This document shows positions 24,780-39,593 of a DNA stretch of 64,000 nt, in pieces. The position numbers and the translations under genes were made by a program. Where the stretch lies: contig SJOL01009432.1 of assembly GCA_004794785.1 (NCBI GenBank), forward strand, positions 196,747 through 260,746. Direction: 5' to 3'. The stretch is from Opisthorchis felineus (taxonomy: Eukaryota; Platyhelminthes; Trematoda; Opisthorchiida; Opisthorchiidae). The notes beneath the pieces were generated by a model. The model was given only the letters and a program-made list of their open reading frames with translations, was not told the DNA's origin and did not search any database. The number at the start of each line of letters is the position of its first letter. Position 1 is the first letter of the stretch.

Positions 24780-27700
24780 GCTCTGATGCACGAGCGCCAC
24801 TGACTACGCAATTGGACCATTTCCGCCAGTGTCATTAACCATTGGTGAGTTGAGTCCCAGGGAGGCGGCAGTTGTCGACCCGACTCAGTTTACTGGTTAG
24901 TATTTTCATACTCCGTTGCCAGGTCATACACCGTTCACCTCTCAGTCGCTTCCACTCAGCATAGGGCTGAGCGAAAAGAGCCCTGCGAGGCAGACGGTCT
25001 TCTGGCATCCGGAGTACATGCCCTAACCAGCGTAACCCATGAAGCGTGAGTAATCCATCCACCGCGGGAGAGTTCCTTCTTCCTAGGGCCATCTGGCGTA
25101 CCTCAACATTACTATTCCGATGTTCCCACAAGAGCCGACCAATGCCTCGGAGACACCGATGGTCAAACACACATCTTTCGTATGTCCTCTTCACGTAGAG
25201 GCCACGTTTCTGATCCATAAAGCATCATGGATAGTAATGCCGCAGTGTAAACTCTGCCCTTGACAGACAAGCTGACGTCACGTCGGCGCCATAGGTGTCG
25301 GAGGTTGGCAAAAACTGCCCTGGCCTTCCCGAGTCGAGAAGTATTCTCATCTCCAGTCAGTCCACCGGAGCTTATACAACTGTCCAAGTAAACAAAAATT
25401 TATCTACCACGTCGACTGGCTCGCCTGCAAGCATGGGGTTTGGGCTTAATCCTACCCAGTCTTGTAGCAGCACTTTACACTTCGCAGGTTTGAAGGGCAT
25501 ACCAAACCGTGCGGCAGAGTTATTTAGGCTATTTACAATAGTTTGCACTTGGTAAGGATCTGAACCAAGGAGAGCAATATTGTCCGCATACCCAATACCT
25601 ATGAGCGTCTTGGTAGCACTTCGACTCCTGAGGCTTCAGAGGCAGGCAGAGGAATTCCTGGCAGCAAACAAAGTTGAAGAAGAAAGGTGAGAGAGGCCAG
25701 CCTTGTCTTACACCACTGGATGTGGTGAACTCAGGCGAAAGCTTCCCGTATACTCGTACACGTCCACAGGAGTTCGCATACAGTGCCCTCATAAGGGATA
25801 TAAATTTGGAAGGGACTCTAATCGCCAGACACCGCCAAAGTTTCTGATGATCGGCAGAGTCAAAAGCAGCTTTCAGATCAAGAAAAACGACCTACGTGGG
25901 ACGTTTGAAGGAGTGGCGCTGTTCAAGAACTTGTCCCAAGTTAAAGATATGATGCATCCTCGGCCAGGGCGAAACCCAGCTTGATTCTCACGAATCTGTC
26001 TCTCCGGATAATTGATCAACCCGCGCAAAGTAATGCCAGAGAGCACCTTAGATGTGACGGATTTCACGCTGATGCCATGATGATTTTCGTATGACGTCCT
26101 TGCGCCCTTCTTGAAAACTGGGATGACGGTCGACTGGTATTCCGTTTCCGTTCCAAATCTTCTGCAGTATGGTTGTCAAACTGTTCACCAGGACCTCACC
26201 ACCTTCTTTGAAGAGTGTGGGGTGCAGACCATCCGAGCAAGGTGTATTGTCGCGTTGAAGGATCTATATCACACGCTGGATTTCTGTTCTTGATGGTGGG
26301 CTGGTGTCGATGTTCCATTCAGGCCCACTGAGTTCTTCTAGCGGTTGTGTTAAAGGAGACCAGCTGAACCGTTCTTTGAAGTGTTCAGCCAACCACTCAA
26401 GACGACGATTGATGCAGTGAATTGTTGTTCCGTCTTTTTCGTGTGTAATTTCGCTGACACGTCCTCTTTTGACCGGTTGATCGAATCAGCTGAAATAGGG
26501 CGAAAGCCTTCTCCAACTCCTGGGCCTTCAAAATCCAGCAGGGCCCTATGTCATTCTTCAAGCTCCTGAGTATCCGGTGTATGAGGGATCTGCGTGAGCC
26601 ATCACAGTCGCTAGTTGCTGATATGGCCTTTCTGGCGGCAAAAAGGTATGCTGATCTAGACGATATCCAGTGTTCATTTAATAGAGTCAGATGGCTTGGA
26701 CAAACCGTTCTGAAAGCTGAGACCATAGATCCTTTAACCCGCTTCCATTCAACCTCCAAGCAATTTTCGTTATCGGCATGACTGTGTTTCCAGTAGCTTT
26801 CTAGCCAGGTCAGCTTGATGCTCTCCAGCTACTGAAACTTGTCGAAGTTGATGAATGGAACTACTCTGCTCTGGCACAAAATGGAATGATCAGAGTCAAG
26901 TTGTGTGCCACGACAATCCTCAATTGACGCTCTCCAGTTGAGCCCATGACTGTCTTGCGGTTGGTGGCCTCCAAGTAACTCGATGTGGGTGTTTGTGTTG
27001 GAAGGTAGTACAGGCCAGGTACAGATGGTGATCAGCACACAACTGAAGCAGTCTCTACCCATTATCTGTATGCTCAGCATCGACTTCAAATCTACCACCT
27101 AACTGTGCTTCTTCCAGACTTGGTCGTCCAACTTGGGAATTCATATCGCCCACCAGGATTACTATATCTGTCCTTGCCGACTGAAGCAGTCGTGACAGAT
27201 CTTGATAAAACTCATCCTTCTCAATCTCAGAACTGCAATCTGTCGGAACGTACACTGATACGACCAATTAACACCGTTCACCGCATCGACCTGCATTGAT
27301 CCTAATTGAGCCAGACAACCGTACAGCGTAAAGACGACTATTAACTGATATCCAGTCCAGTAAGGCGCTTTCAGCTATGGGCTGAGTGCAACTCCCATAC
27401 CGCAGATACCACGAGCCATTGCGTCAGGATCATCAGATACCCGAAGAGTGAAATGTGGAACATCTTAGCTCGTCCTAAGCGGTTTGAGGTCAAAGACCGA
27501 AGTCGGGTGTTGTATGCACGTTTCGGAGACACAGCATACGTCGATAGAGAGGGAAAGCAAGGCTTCAGCAAGTGCCTGTTGCCCAATTTGACATAGAGTA
27601 CGGACATTAAAGGTTGTAACGTGGATCAGATCTTTTGAGGTTAGTAAGTGATTATTTTGCTTTATTTTTCTGGGTGATGGTTTAGACACGGAACAATGGC

Positions 27701-28450
27701 TAGGGGACTGACAGATGGGTGACCGCACTGCATCATTCGATGGGTGGAGATGAGGTGTGGGGGAAGGCCAGTGAGCGAAGAGCTGCAAGGGCGAATCATA
27801 CTTACCGGTTGCCCAGGCCGAAGAAGGGGGTTTGGTTGAGGCACCTCTTGGGCCTTTGAATCAAAAGTCTGGCCCACGAGGCAGGGGAGGTTGTAGGGTT
27901 TTGTTAGGGGAACCTGCTCCTAGCCTCTGACCAGCAAGGCATCGGGCAGTAGGGTTTTCTTGGGGGACCATGCCCAGAGCCAATGACTCAATAGCCTGAC
28001 CCACTTGGCTGCAGGGGGCCGGCCTGACCCGAGGGCGCAGGGAGTAAGGCATTACTGTCTCACTCCTGGTGCAGCTGCGCACAGCAGGTGCCTTTTGAGA
28101 GGCACCAGACTCTTTGGTTTTAAAAGTATTTCGACCGTGTTGAACAATGAGCCGGCGGTCACGGTCAATCTTTGGGCGACCGGAGCGTGCGGTTTTTAGG
28201 GCCGACCTTTTGTAGTGTGTGTAGTAGGCAGTATCGCTGCTTCCACAAATATGGAAATGCTGGTCGCCTGAGGGGAACGTCTTACAGTCTTCATACTCCT
28301 ATCGCAGAGGGCAGTACGACTTTATCTCTCGTAGCTACTCGCAGTTCTTCGTCGCGTTGCTTCCCGTTGGCCTTCCAGGCATGGTTGAACCTTTAGGTAC
28401 TGAGTTTCAGCCAGTATAGCCTGCGGGACCATTGCAACACAGAAGCCCGA
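24780..28450 (-). mobile_element. Degraded RTE-type LINE (endonuclease + reverse transcriptase)
   Basis: Order on the minus strand: 5' region (~28.45-27.8 kb), apurinic-endonuclease domain (TTFNVRTLCQIGQQALAEAL, CCVSETCIQ, VGDMNSQVG, LDSDHSIL), reverse transcriptase (ENQAGFRPGRGC, SSGVRQGWPLSP, catalytic box mutated to YADN) and C-terminal part (WRRRDVSLSVKGRVYTAALL, YGSETWPLR, LRWLGHVLRMPEDRLPRRAL). Frames shift repeatedly, so it is a dead copy. Motifs fit the RTE group common in trematodes. It fills most of the 5.4 kb intron between exons 19 and 20, same strand as NF1. Confidence 0.85.
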
Positions 28451-29141
28451 CCACCACGACAAGGTGACAGCTTTAAGTCGGGCAGAAACAACGTTCGGTT
28501 TGGCGGAGACGCGTTTGAAGCCATTTAGAAAACCATGTGATGCCCGTGAATGTCAGATGCTTTTGTCTTATTTTCCAGATTTCCCAGCCACACTGCGAAC
28601 CAGCCTTAGATTTCATGAATTAACATAACGATTGCCTCAATTGCTCGGGCGGTTGGTACCAAACAGAGCGAGCAAACTAACTGTAGGAGGTTCTCAATCC
28701 AATTCATAATCAGTCAAACTTCAAGTTGTTACGATAAATGTCTGAGTTACAAATATAGCGGTATAATATTTCGCCCAATCGAAGCATTGAAAAATTTCAT
28801 CGCGTAATTGGAACTTGGGACCACTACCGTCCTTTGTAAGTGTGGAAATTCCGGTACACAAAAATGTCCTGATTTAAGGACACCTTACTTTCAATACTAT
28901 TTAGCTGGTCGGGAAAGTGCTGGATAGCCCACTGCCGGCTTGTTCTCTGTAGAGAATCGAAACAACAAGCAACGAGACGTCCCATAGGTTAACTTACTGA
29001 GAATGTACCTAAGTGAGTCTTAGTTCAAAGTTTAGTCTGCTGAACCCGATTTCTTGAGGAAAGACGGCGTCGATACACACAGTCCATTTGAAAAACAGGC
29101 CAGAGAAAGCTGAGTTATGATGGACCTGAATAAGCGCATAC

Positions 29142-29477
29142 CTTTTGTTGTTTGACATCATCCGAACGACAGAAACGTGTTAAGTTGCGCAGCCAAGGGG
29201 TGATGTATTCGAGGCACAAGTGTTTCATTTCGATGCTCGAACGACTAAAACCCTGAATACATTCATCTAGGAATTCTAAAGTCAGATGCGGTTCCAACTG
29301 AGCCAGACGTTTGCTAATCTCCGAAATGAAAAGAGTGTTGTTTCCAGGAATACAGAGCCCGTTGGTTTCCAGCAGCTGCCCCTCTATCTTCAGGTTGAAT
29401 GTTTGTGTGAGAGCGCAAAGCAGATTGTAAGCGGCCGATCGAAGACTTGGGTCGGAGCTGCCCAAATTGAGGAGAGC
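29142..29477 (-). CDS. NF1: NF1 exon 19 of window: HEAT-like region
   Basis: 112 codons, phase 0. One of the most conserved parts: LLNLGSSDPSLRSAAYNLLC, EGQLLETNGLCIPGNNTLFI, SSIEMKHLCLEYITPWLRNL. Forms alpha-helical HEAT-like repeats. Acceptor ..TTACTTCCCAG sits about 70 bp downstream of the end of a Penelope-like element copy. Donor AAG|GTATGC. Confidence 0.98.
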
Positions 29478-29548
29478 CTGGGAAGTAAGATAAAAAAGAT
29501 AAGCTGAAGGTGATTTAACAGACTTAATGGGAACAGGACGATAAGCAC

Positions 29549-30420
29549 CGTTTAAGAAGGGCTTGGTAGACAATCGGTAGTTTTTAACTTGGTAACACTT
29601 CGCTTTTGACACAAAAGCTCCATCAATCCAAGTGAGTATATCACCAAGTTGGCCAGGTTTTAACGCAGACAGAGAACCAATCAGTAAGACCTCAACAGAT
29701 TAGCACACTAGATCAGTGGTGAATGTCAATTAAAGGGTCTTTGCGGTTAGTGTGGTTGTCTAAATCTTACGGTTGATGGGTTGGGGGAATTTCAAATTAT
29801 TTTCGATCGGGTTCGGTTCTTTGATCTTCTGCTTCAAGGTTCTCCAATTGATGATTCAACTTGGGTGCCACTGGTAGATTTCGTTTATCTGTGTGGGCTT
29901 AAGAGTTCTACGAAAATTTAGTTGGGGAGGGGATGATTGGGATGAGATAAAATGCACTTCACACCTAAGCTACTTCTACTGATGACTCCTCTTTCTGATA
30001 ACCGCACACCACCACGTGTCGGCTCGACTGATTCTGGTGTGAAGTTCCCTGGCCGTCTGACGTATATAGATCTTAGTGCAGTCGTTATAGACAGCCCCTG
30101 GTTCTGTTTGCCGGGAAGCGGTACTTCAGTTGTACCAGTGCAGAGTGTTCCCATTCTGGAAAGCTACTCCTATATTAGCCGTGTTTAAAATCGTTTGAAT
30201 GACTTCCGATGTTCGTGGTTTGTATGGAATAACAGGAGTCCCAATACATTCCCTGTTGGGTTTCGCCACCGGGACCAACACCCTTCGTAGTTGACATCTA
30301 GTCAAACTAGCTGGATACCCACTAGCCCGAAGTTTGTTCTTTATTTCAATTTGGGCTACTGTCCGATCACCCTCTTCTGCACAGGACAATAAACAGCCTA
30401 ATGACTCACAGGTTCGTTGA
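29549..30420 (-). mobile_element. Penelope-like element copy, decayed and internally deleted
   Basis: Same family as the plus-strand copy, opposite orientation and in the NF1 sense direction. Upstream part encodes LRASGYPASLTRCQLRRV and VIPYKPRTSEVIQTILN, typical of the region before the GIY-YIG domain. About 14 bases are lost at the Cys motif, and most of the GIY-YIG domain is deleted between CAGAATC and GTCGAGC. The 3' tail, with TGTCAAAAGCGAAG, aligns with the other copy for some 400 bp and ends about 70 bp before the exon 19 acceptor. Confidence 0.8.
29584..29634 (-). ncRNA. Decayed PLE hammerhead, NF1-sense orientation
   Basis: Read on the minus strand: TTGATGG, perfect stem II GCTTTT/AAAAGC, GAAG, TGTT. 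Compared with the other copy, core bases C3, A9 and A15.1 are changed (to T, G and G), while stem I ACTTGGA/ACCAAGT is nearly perfect. Expected to be inactive. Confidence 0.7.
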
Positions 30421-32625
30421 TCGTTTCTAAAACAAGACCTACCAGTGTAAGGAGGGAAACCCTTCGCTGCGGAGTTGTTTATTAGAAAACATCAACTAAA
30501 CGGTTACAGACTATTGGACAGGAAGGTTAAACTCTCATTTGCATGTTGTTTTTAAAAACGGAATACCCATCTTCTTCTCGAACGCGTCTTCTTGAACTCT
30601 CCTGGATATTCATTGACTATCGCACAATTCCAAGCAAAAACTGCAAAGTAGTTCCACAAATTCCGTAATAAATCCCACCTTCCATTAGATCAAGGCGAAG
30701 TTACGAGAACACACATACTACTCGCATGCCTCATCAGTAGTACCCACCGTTACACCAGTAGGACTACTCTCCCTTTCAATTACCTAATTCGGGGTGACTA
30801 GCGGGAACAATGAGTAATCTGATTTTGTGATGTGATTTCCAGTGCGACCTGTAAAAGGGGATCGGCACATCTGAAAAGCACGGTTCTAGCAAAGATCCAC
30901 TGCACAATCGCCGTAGCGGCAACTTTCGAGGCAGTAATTTTTCGTCCACATCACTGAAGCGCTGGTAATTGTGCGTTGCAATCTTCCAGTTAAGACTAGT
31001 ATCCATTGAAGTTTTCACCGTCTGTAATATGCTCAATATCTAGAGAGGATGCTTAGTTTAGCCGTCGTGAATGAGCTATGGCGCTTTCGGTGTGGTCCTC
31101 AGGATGCCGTCCCTGTGACCCTTCGTGATCTCGGCAAGCGACGTTGCTAACCAGTAGCGTCAGTGCTGTCAGTTCCCATCCAGAGTGCTGGGGAGAATTT
31201 GTAGGTGTAGGCACCTCAAAATGACTGGCTAGATTCCTCCTCTGTCCACTCATCTATTATCCAACTTAAGGATTCACCAAATATATCTTATGGTTGCACG
31301 GCACTGAATTATCAGTTTCAACAATGACGACGATGTCGCATGACAGTGTAATGCGAAACTCGAAACAGCTGTCTCACAAAGTCTACAGGTTGCTAAACTG
31401 ACAGCACTTCTGTCCTTGTCACAAAAGTTGTGACCCACAATTGGAATTTATGGTAACGACTAAACCTGGAACTGTGTATAAAATCTCCATAGGGATAAAC
31501 CTAATCAGTCAAAACTCTCATGGGTGTGTATTCAATGTGACGACTATTTTACTGTACCAGTTAACCGCATCGCTGACGCACAGTGACTATCCGAATTTTC
31601 AATGTTTTATAACCCATATGTTCGTTATTGCTGTTGGCGGTGTCGGAATATCCGTAAAACGGTTGAGTTTAGTGGTTAATGATCGGATAACTTCTGACCT
31701 ATCCTGTCAAGCCCGGCAAGTATTATCAGATTGCACAAAAGTCCTTCGGTGACGTGAGTTTTCGGACGAACCCACATTTGTGTAATCCGGCAGTCCAAGT
31801 AGCACACACGAGCACTATATACAGGTGGTATGTGTACCTGGAGCAAAAAATGGTGAGTAAATTTGCCATTCCGGCTGCTTAGATTTGTCCTCATAACAGT
31901 TTCTTGCACATTTATGGATTAGTGTGTTACAAAACAGCACAAAATTGTGAAGCACGAATCTTTCTGCAGACTTAATTTGCTTCCATATGTGAAATCCAAT
32001 GAAATTTCGGTTTCATACAAGAGTATCGAAAACCGCCAAACAACGGTCACCCTTGTGTAAATTCCGTGGAACGTGTACACTACACGTTGTTTTGTATTTT
32101 CAAAGTGCACTGATGAAAGTAGCATCACAAAAAACAGATGTATGGGTGTAAATGTTCGTTCTTACCATGTCGAACAAGTACAACTATCCATAGCGGATAG
32201 ACCCTCATGTCCAACAGTGTCGGATGCTTCTGAAAGAATGCGTGCTGTAGGCTCAACTTACTGACTGCATTTTGTTACAAGGAAACTAGGACACATTCCT
32301 GGACAATAACGATAACAACTAGGAACATAGAACACCGCGAAACACTATATGATCAATGTATTGTGGTAACAAGTGAAACAGTGGGACATGGATAAAAATG
32401 TAATGCAGACTTTAATTCCGTGGGCAGATACGGGGAACTCAAGACCGACCATTACATGTGACAGCAAGTGCTCGTCCGCATACTAGTTGGTAGGATGGAT
32501 GGAATGCACTTGTGCGCTGTTTTCATCTTCTGACTGGGAGCAAAACTCTGCAAGAGCCGTTTCGGTCGAATTACGGGCAGGTGGATTGCTTGCTAAGAGA
32601 GCGATTGTGAAGGATAATCATCATC
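30421..32625. other. Part of intron between exons 18 and 19
   Basis: 2.2 kb between the PLE copy and the hammerhead repeat; no further repeat or coding sequence recognised. Confidence 0.6.
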
Positions 32626-32945
32626 TCGACAACTACACTCATTTGAATATCAATTTGGTTTTCACGAGAGACTTAACTGAATCCCTTGTTTATGATATTC
32701 TTCAACTGAATGTGCTGCACAAAAGCCGCTTCATGTTTCAGTTGGTACGATATTCGAGAGATTCAGCTGAGTCTCCCGTGAAAGCCAAACTGATTTGCAA
32801 ATGAGTGCATTTGTCGAACTTTGTCCAATTCGGGCTCAAGTAGAACATAAGTTTGAAGGAACCTCGGGGACTGCGCCTACCTGATGAGCCCCAAAAAGGG
32901 CGAAACCGGTCCTGGGCTGTCGAATATTTTTCCTTGTGAGTAGTT
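32626..32945 (+). repeat. Hammerhead repeat copy B with long internal hairpin
   Basis: Copy of the ~300-bp repeat, in the intron between exons 18 and 19. It contains a long imperfect inverted repeat: arms 32636-32683 and 32760-32807 match at about 41 of 48 positions when one is reverse-complemented, many differences being of the type that leave G-U pairs. The ~75-nt middle is itself partly self-complementary. It ends with an intact hammerhead. A 105-codon frame overlaps it but has no recognisable protein. Confidence 0.75.
32873..32919 (+). ncRNA. Hammerhead ribozyme, intact core
   Basis: CTGATGA at 32881-32887, stem II GCCC/GGGC closing a CAAAAA loop, GAAA, then CCGGTC with predicted cleavage after 32911. 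Stem I pairs GCCTA with TGGGC (five pairs, after a C-C mismatch next to the cleavage site). All invariant core bases are present. Stem III would be only two pairs, so activity would probably need a dimer, as proposed for such short-stem hammerheads. Confidence 0.8.
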
Positions 32946-33183
32946 TCCTTTGTGATAATCCTTTGTGATATCCTTAGATGGATAGTGATGCCACTAGATT
33001 ACAAGATGTGCACCCACACCACAGTGCTGAAGCTCTGTGTATAGGCAAAATAAGGGATGGACCAAAAAGATGCTCCCCACACCAAGGGATGGTAATGCAT
33101 AGAACAATACAAAGCTGGGATCGAAATTAGAAAGAAGGGGTTTGATGGCTGTCAGTCAAACACTTGGTACACTAGCATAATCA

Positions 33184-35986
<2,803 letters not shown>

Positions 35987-36550
35987 TCAAGCAGTTCGAA
36001 ATACTTCAATGAATACAGTGTATACCGAGTAATCTAGAAATAACCTCACCACATAAGAAACGTTCACAAGACAAAAGTAATCTTGAAGTGAATAGTAAGA
36101 AATTTAACACAATCGTACAGAAAAAGGAAACGTAAGATACAAATACACACGCCTGATGCGTCACGCGAAACAGCTGTTCCGCAATATTTATTATCCCGAG
36201 AAAGGGAACTGGTATTCAAGGCAAAAATAAAGAAAAGTTCCGTGGTCTTCCTGGACAAAGCAAACAAATGAAGGTTGGCCTAGACGGGTCAAACGTTCGA
36301 CCAACGGTGGCTCCAGTCGTACACGGATCACCGTTGTTAAAAAGAATGCTCCACCAGACTGAAAGAAATATATGGACCAAAAATTCGATGTCTCCAGCTG
36401 TTAGAAGACAAACAAACTGGTGGAAAACGTAATAAGTCCGACGAAACTTTAACGACCTGGAAACAGCTATTTTTGACCCCACTCAACGGACCAGAGGATG
36501 TTGACTTGGACTATATAGCCCATCTGTCTCAGCATACAGCGAAGACCTAG

Positions 36551-37600
36551 TTGGCTAACTTACCTACGGCCACAGAACTGCTGAGGGCCGTAAACCAACT
36601 GCAAAAAGGGTGGGCAGTGGGACTGGGCAGCTTGCCCGCGGAACAGTTGAACCTGCGGGGACCGACACTGAGACGCGGAATTTGGGGAGTGAAAGACGTC
36701 CCACAACATTTCAAGGATGCAATGACAGTTGCGCTATTTAAAGGGAAAGGAAATCGATGGAAGGCGAACAACTATTGCAGAACCAGCATCATATGCACAG
36801 CAGGCATGAATAGGGCTCGCATCCTACTCAATCGACTGGTCCGCGGCATCCTGGAGGAAAACGTTCCTGACGAACAGTGTGGGTTTCGAAGTGGTTAAAG
36901 TACGATTGACCCAATTTTTGTCGCAAGAAGAAGCCAGTAGAAATGTCGTGAATGGAAGGACTTTCACCAAAACCTTCGACTCGTGGACCGTCCCACGAAA
37001 GTTTGGCTGTCCAGACAAATTTGTAAACCTCACCAAAGCCTTTCACACTGGGATGAAAGCGCGAGTGTAAACCTGCAGAAGTACCTTAAACGATTTCTTC
37101 ATCGATTCCGGAGTAAAACAAGACTGTGTTTTTCCCCCAGTCCTTTTCGGCCTCCATTTAACAATTCGCGCAGAGGCATTCCGCTATCGCGAAGCTAGTA
37201 TACCAATTCAATACCAGTTGGATGATTATCTGTTCAATTCGAAGCGCTTTTCTGGCCAAAACACTGCTGCGCGAGTCCAATATCCGTATGCTGTTGTTTG
37301 CAAACGACTGTGTTGTTTTAGCATTCTGAAGTGGAATTACAACTGCTTTCCGTTCAGCAGAGTCTGGTAATGGCTTAAACATAAATACATCTGAAGCACT
37401 TGTCTTTTACCAGCCTGAGCCGAAGATTCAAGAAAAAAACACCGTATAATCTGCTAAACGCTTGCAATATAGCGTGCTGTATGGCTTTTTGTTACCTTGG
37501 CAGCACACTATCTAAAGATCTGGCATTTGCTAATGAAACCAACGCACGTACGGTTGTGAAGCATCACTGTCAACAACGAAGCTACTGTCTTTGATGCTGA
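36551..37600 (+). mobile_element. Degraded non-LTR retrotransposon reverse transcriptase
   Basis: Plus-strand reading gives LLRAVNQLQKGWAVGLGSLP, VPQHFKDAMTVALFKGKGNR, ARILLNRLVRGILEENVPDE and QCGFRSG, then after frame changes KFGCPDKFVNLTKAFHTGM and FCYLGSTLSKDLAFANETNA. These are ordered blocks of a LINE reverse transcriptase (palm to C-terminal region), different from the RTE family at 24.8-28.4 kb. No endonuclease part. Clade not assigned. Antisense to NF1 in the intron between exons 15 and 16. Confidence 0.8.
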
Positions 37601-37894
37601 TGAAGATGATGCACGAATTGCAAGGTCTACAATTCCGGACTGTACCCTCTGTTTCCTCATGTTTAAAAAATCCAGAGATTTCCCTTATCCTAAAACGTGC
37701 ATACTTTTCCAACCCGAACAACAATTCCCCACTTCGATCACTATCATTTTGTCCAAAGTCCTGAAGTCCATCCAGGCAACAGGACCGTCGTCACTCGAGG
37801 AGTCAGTCAATACGTGACCACGTGACGTGGTTTTCGTGATTGAAAGATGAATGGCGCTATATTCTATCTAAGTGAGAGCTAATCAAACTGCTGA

Positions 37895-38030
37895 TCAGCC
37901 ACTCGTGGCCAAATGGTTGAGCGTTCAGCCACTGGCCGGAAGGTCACGGGTTCGAAACTATCTGAGTTGAGTGAGATGCGCATTGCCGATGATTGTCAAC
38001 AAGGATGGAGCAACTGTACAGTGCTTTTCG
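37895..38030 (+). repeat. tRNA-derived SINE-like segment
   Basis: A-box-like TGGTTGAGCGT then GGGTTCGAAAC (B-box-like), followed by GAGATGCGCATTGCCGATGA, a phrase that recurs in similar form at ~15168. Located between the LINE fragment and the PLE in the intron between exons 15 and 16. Confidence 0.5.
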
Positions 38031-38719
38031 GCTTTTCAGCACAGATAGTGGCTTCATTGACAGGACAAAATCTCTGTTGGAAATTATCAAGCCTCCTCAC
38101 ATCGCCATCAGTTAGGGTTTACGCGAGATCTGTTGATGAAGGGTTTTCACTTCTGATCATCTTAGACTCCTTTGCTGGAACTCAACTGATTTGTGAGGAT
38201 GTGTCGAGCGCTTTGAATGGCATACAGCATGGGAATCTTCTTGCCGAACTTTGCATTCTTTTTTGATAGACTGGACTAGAAAATTCCTGACTAATTGGGC
38301 TCAACAAGCTCGCCTCAACGGCACCGTTTCTTATATCCGCAGCATCAACGCTAGACTTCTAAAGGCTTTTGTTCTGCCTCCCTGCTTTTTTTGCTGCTCA
38401 TAAATAATCTATTTTCCTGCGTTTCCGGCTGCATGCATGCATTTTCAAGGGTGTGCTACCTTCCGCAAAGTTACCTCCTACCAATCACACTGATCTGTTG
38501 CGTGCAGACGAGTGACACAGTGGGCGATGACCTTATTGCCATTCACTACTTTCGTAAGCCAAATGTAGTTACATGGAACCTATCCAACCCTTCCACATGT
38601 CTTACTCGTCCTTCACCTTTCCACCTCCAACCACACGTTGTTTTCCGGCTCTGGCTACACATCACAATCTCCACTTTCTCTCTCCTTGGTTCGCCAGATT
38701 CTTGGTTGTCTTATATCAG

Positions 38720-39593
38720 ACTAGTTGCGACTGGGCCTCCAGAAAGGTTCAATTTGAAGGATCGTCTCCCGGCAAACAGAACCAGGGATTGTGTCTACAA
38801 AATTAAGTGTAACGACTGCACCAAGGTCTATATAGGACAGACGGCCAGAGAACTTCACATCAGAATCGGAGAGCACAGTAGAAAAATAAACAGGCCGCCG
38901 AGAAACGCGGATGAATATCAAGCGTTACTGAAAGACTCGGCAATTGCGGAACACGCACTGGACACTGGGCATAAAATAGATTTAGAAAATGTTGAGGTTC
39001 TGAGGCGAGGACTACGGTCCACATCACAGAGACTGATCGCCGAGGCGGTAGAAATCGCCAAGCATCCCAGTGTTAACAGAATAGAAGGCGTGGAACTGGC
39101 AAGCGTGTGGAGAACGGTCTTGGATCAATCGAGCTAACACGTGTTGGTGTGCGATTATCAGAAGGGGGAGTAGTCATCATCTGGATTCCACTTAACCTTA
39201 CCCAACTCCCCTCCCCCCAACTAAATTCTCGCAAACCTCACAAGCCCACGAAGACCAAGGAAAATCTACCAGTAGCACCCACGGTGAATCGTCAATGGAA
39301 GCACCCTGAAGTGGACGATTAAGGAACAAGAGCCGATCAGCACTAATTTGAAGCTCCTCCAACCTATCACTTCAAGATTTTGGCAACCACACCAACCGAC
39401 AAAATCCATTAATTGACACTCAACACTAAGCTAGTGAGATAATCTGAAGAGGGCTAACCGATTGGTTCTCCGTCTGCCTTATAACCTGGCCAATTTGGTG
39501 ACCTGCTCACTTGGCCTGATGAAGCTTTTGTGTCAAAAGCGAAACGTTGCCCAATTAAAAACTACCGATTGTTTACCAAGCCCTTCTGAAACG
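38720..39593 (+). mobile_element. Penelope-like element, 5'-truncated, with GIY-YIG domain
   Basis: A frame ending at the stop at 39137 encodes the C-terminal part of a Penelope-like retroelement protein: Cys-rich CVYKIKCNDCTKVYIG, GQTARELHIRIGEHS, DSAIAEHALDTGHKIDLENV and ASVWRTVLDQ. This is the GIY-YIG endonuclease with its preceding zinc-binding cysteines. The reverse transcriptase is missing, so the copy is 5'-truncated. The 3' tail to ~39593 is homologous to the tail of the minus-strand copy at 29.5-30.4 kb. Inserted in the intron between exons 15 and 16, antisense to NF1. Confidence 0.85.
39507..39560 (+). ncRNA. Hammerhead ribozyme motif in PLE 3' region
   Basis: CTGATGA at 39516-39522, perfect six-pair stem II GCTTTT/AAAAGC with a five-base loop, GAAA, then CGTT with predicted cleavage after 39548. 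Stem I pairs GGC with GCC and continues imperfectly. All catalytic-core bases are canonical. Penelope-like elements are known to carry hammerheads in their terminal repeats. Confidence 0.8.
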
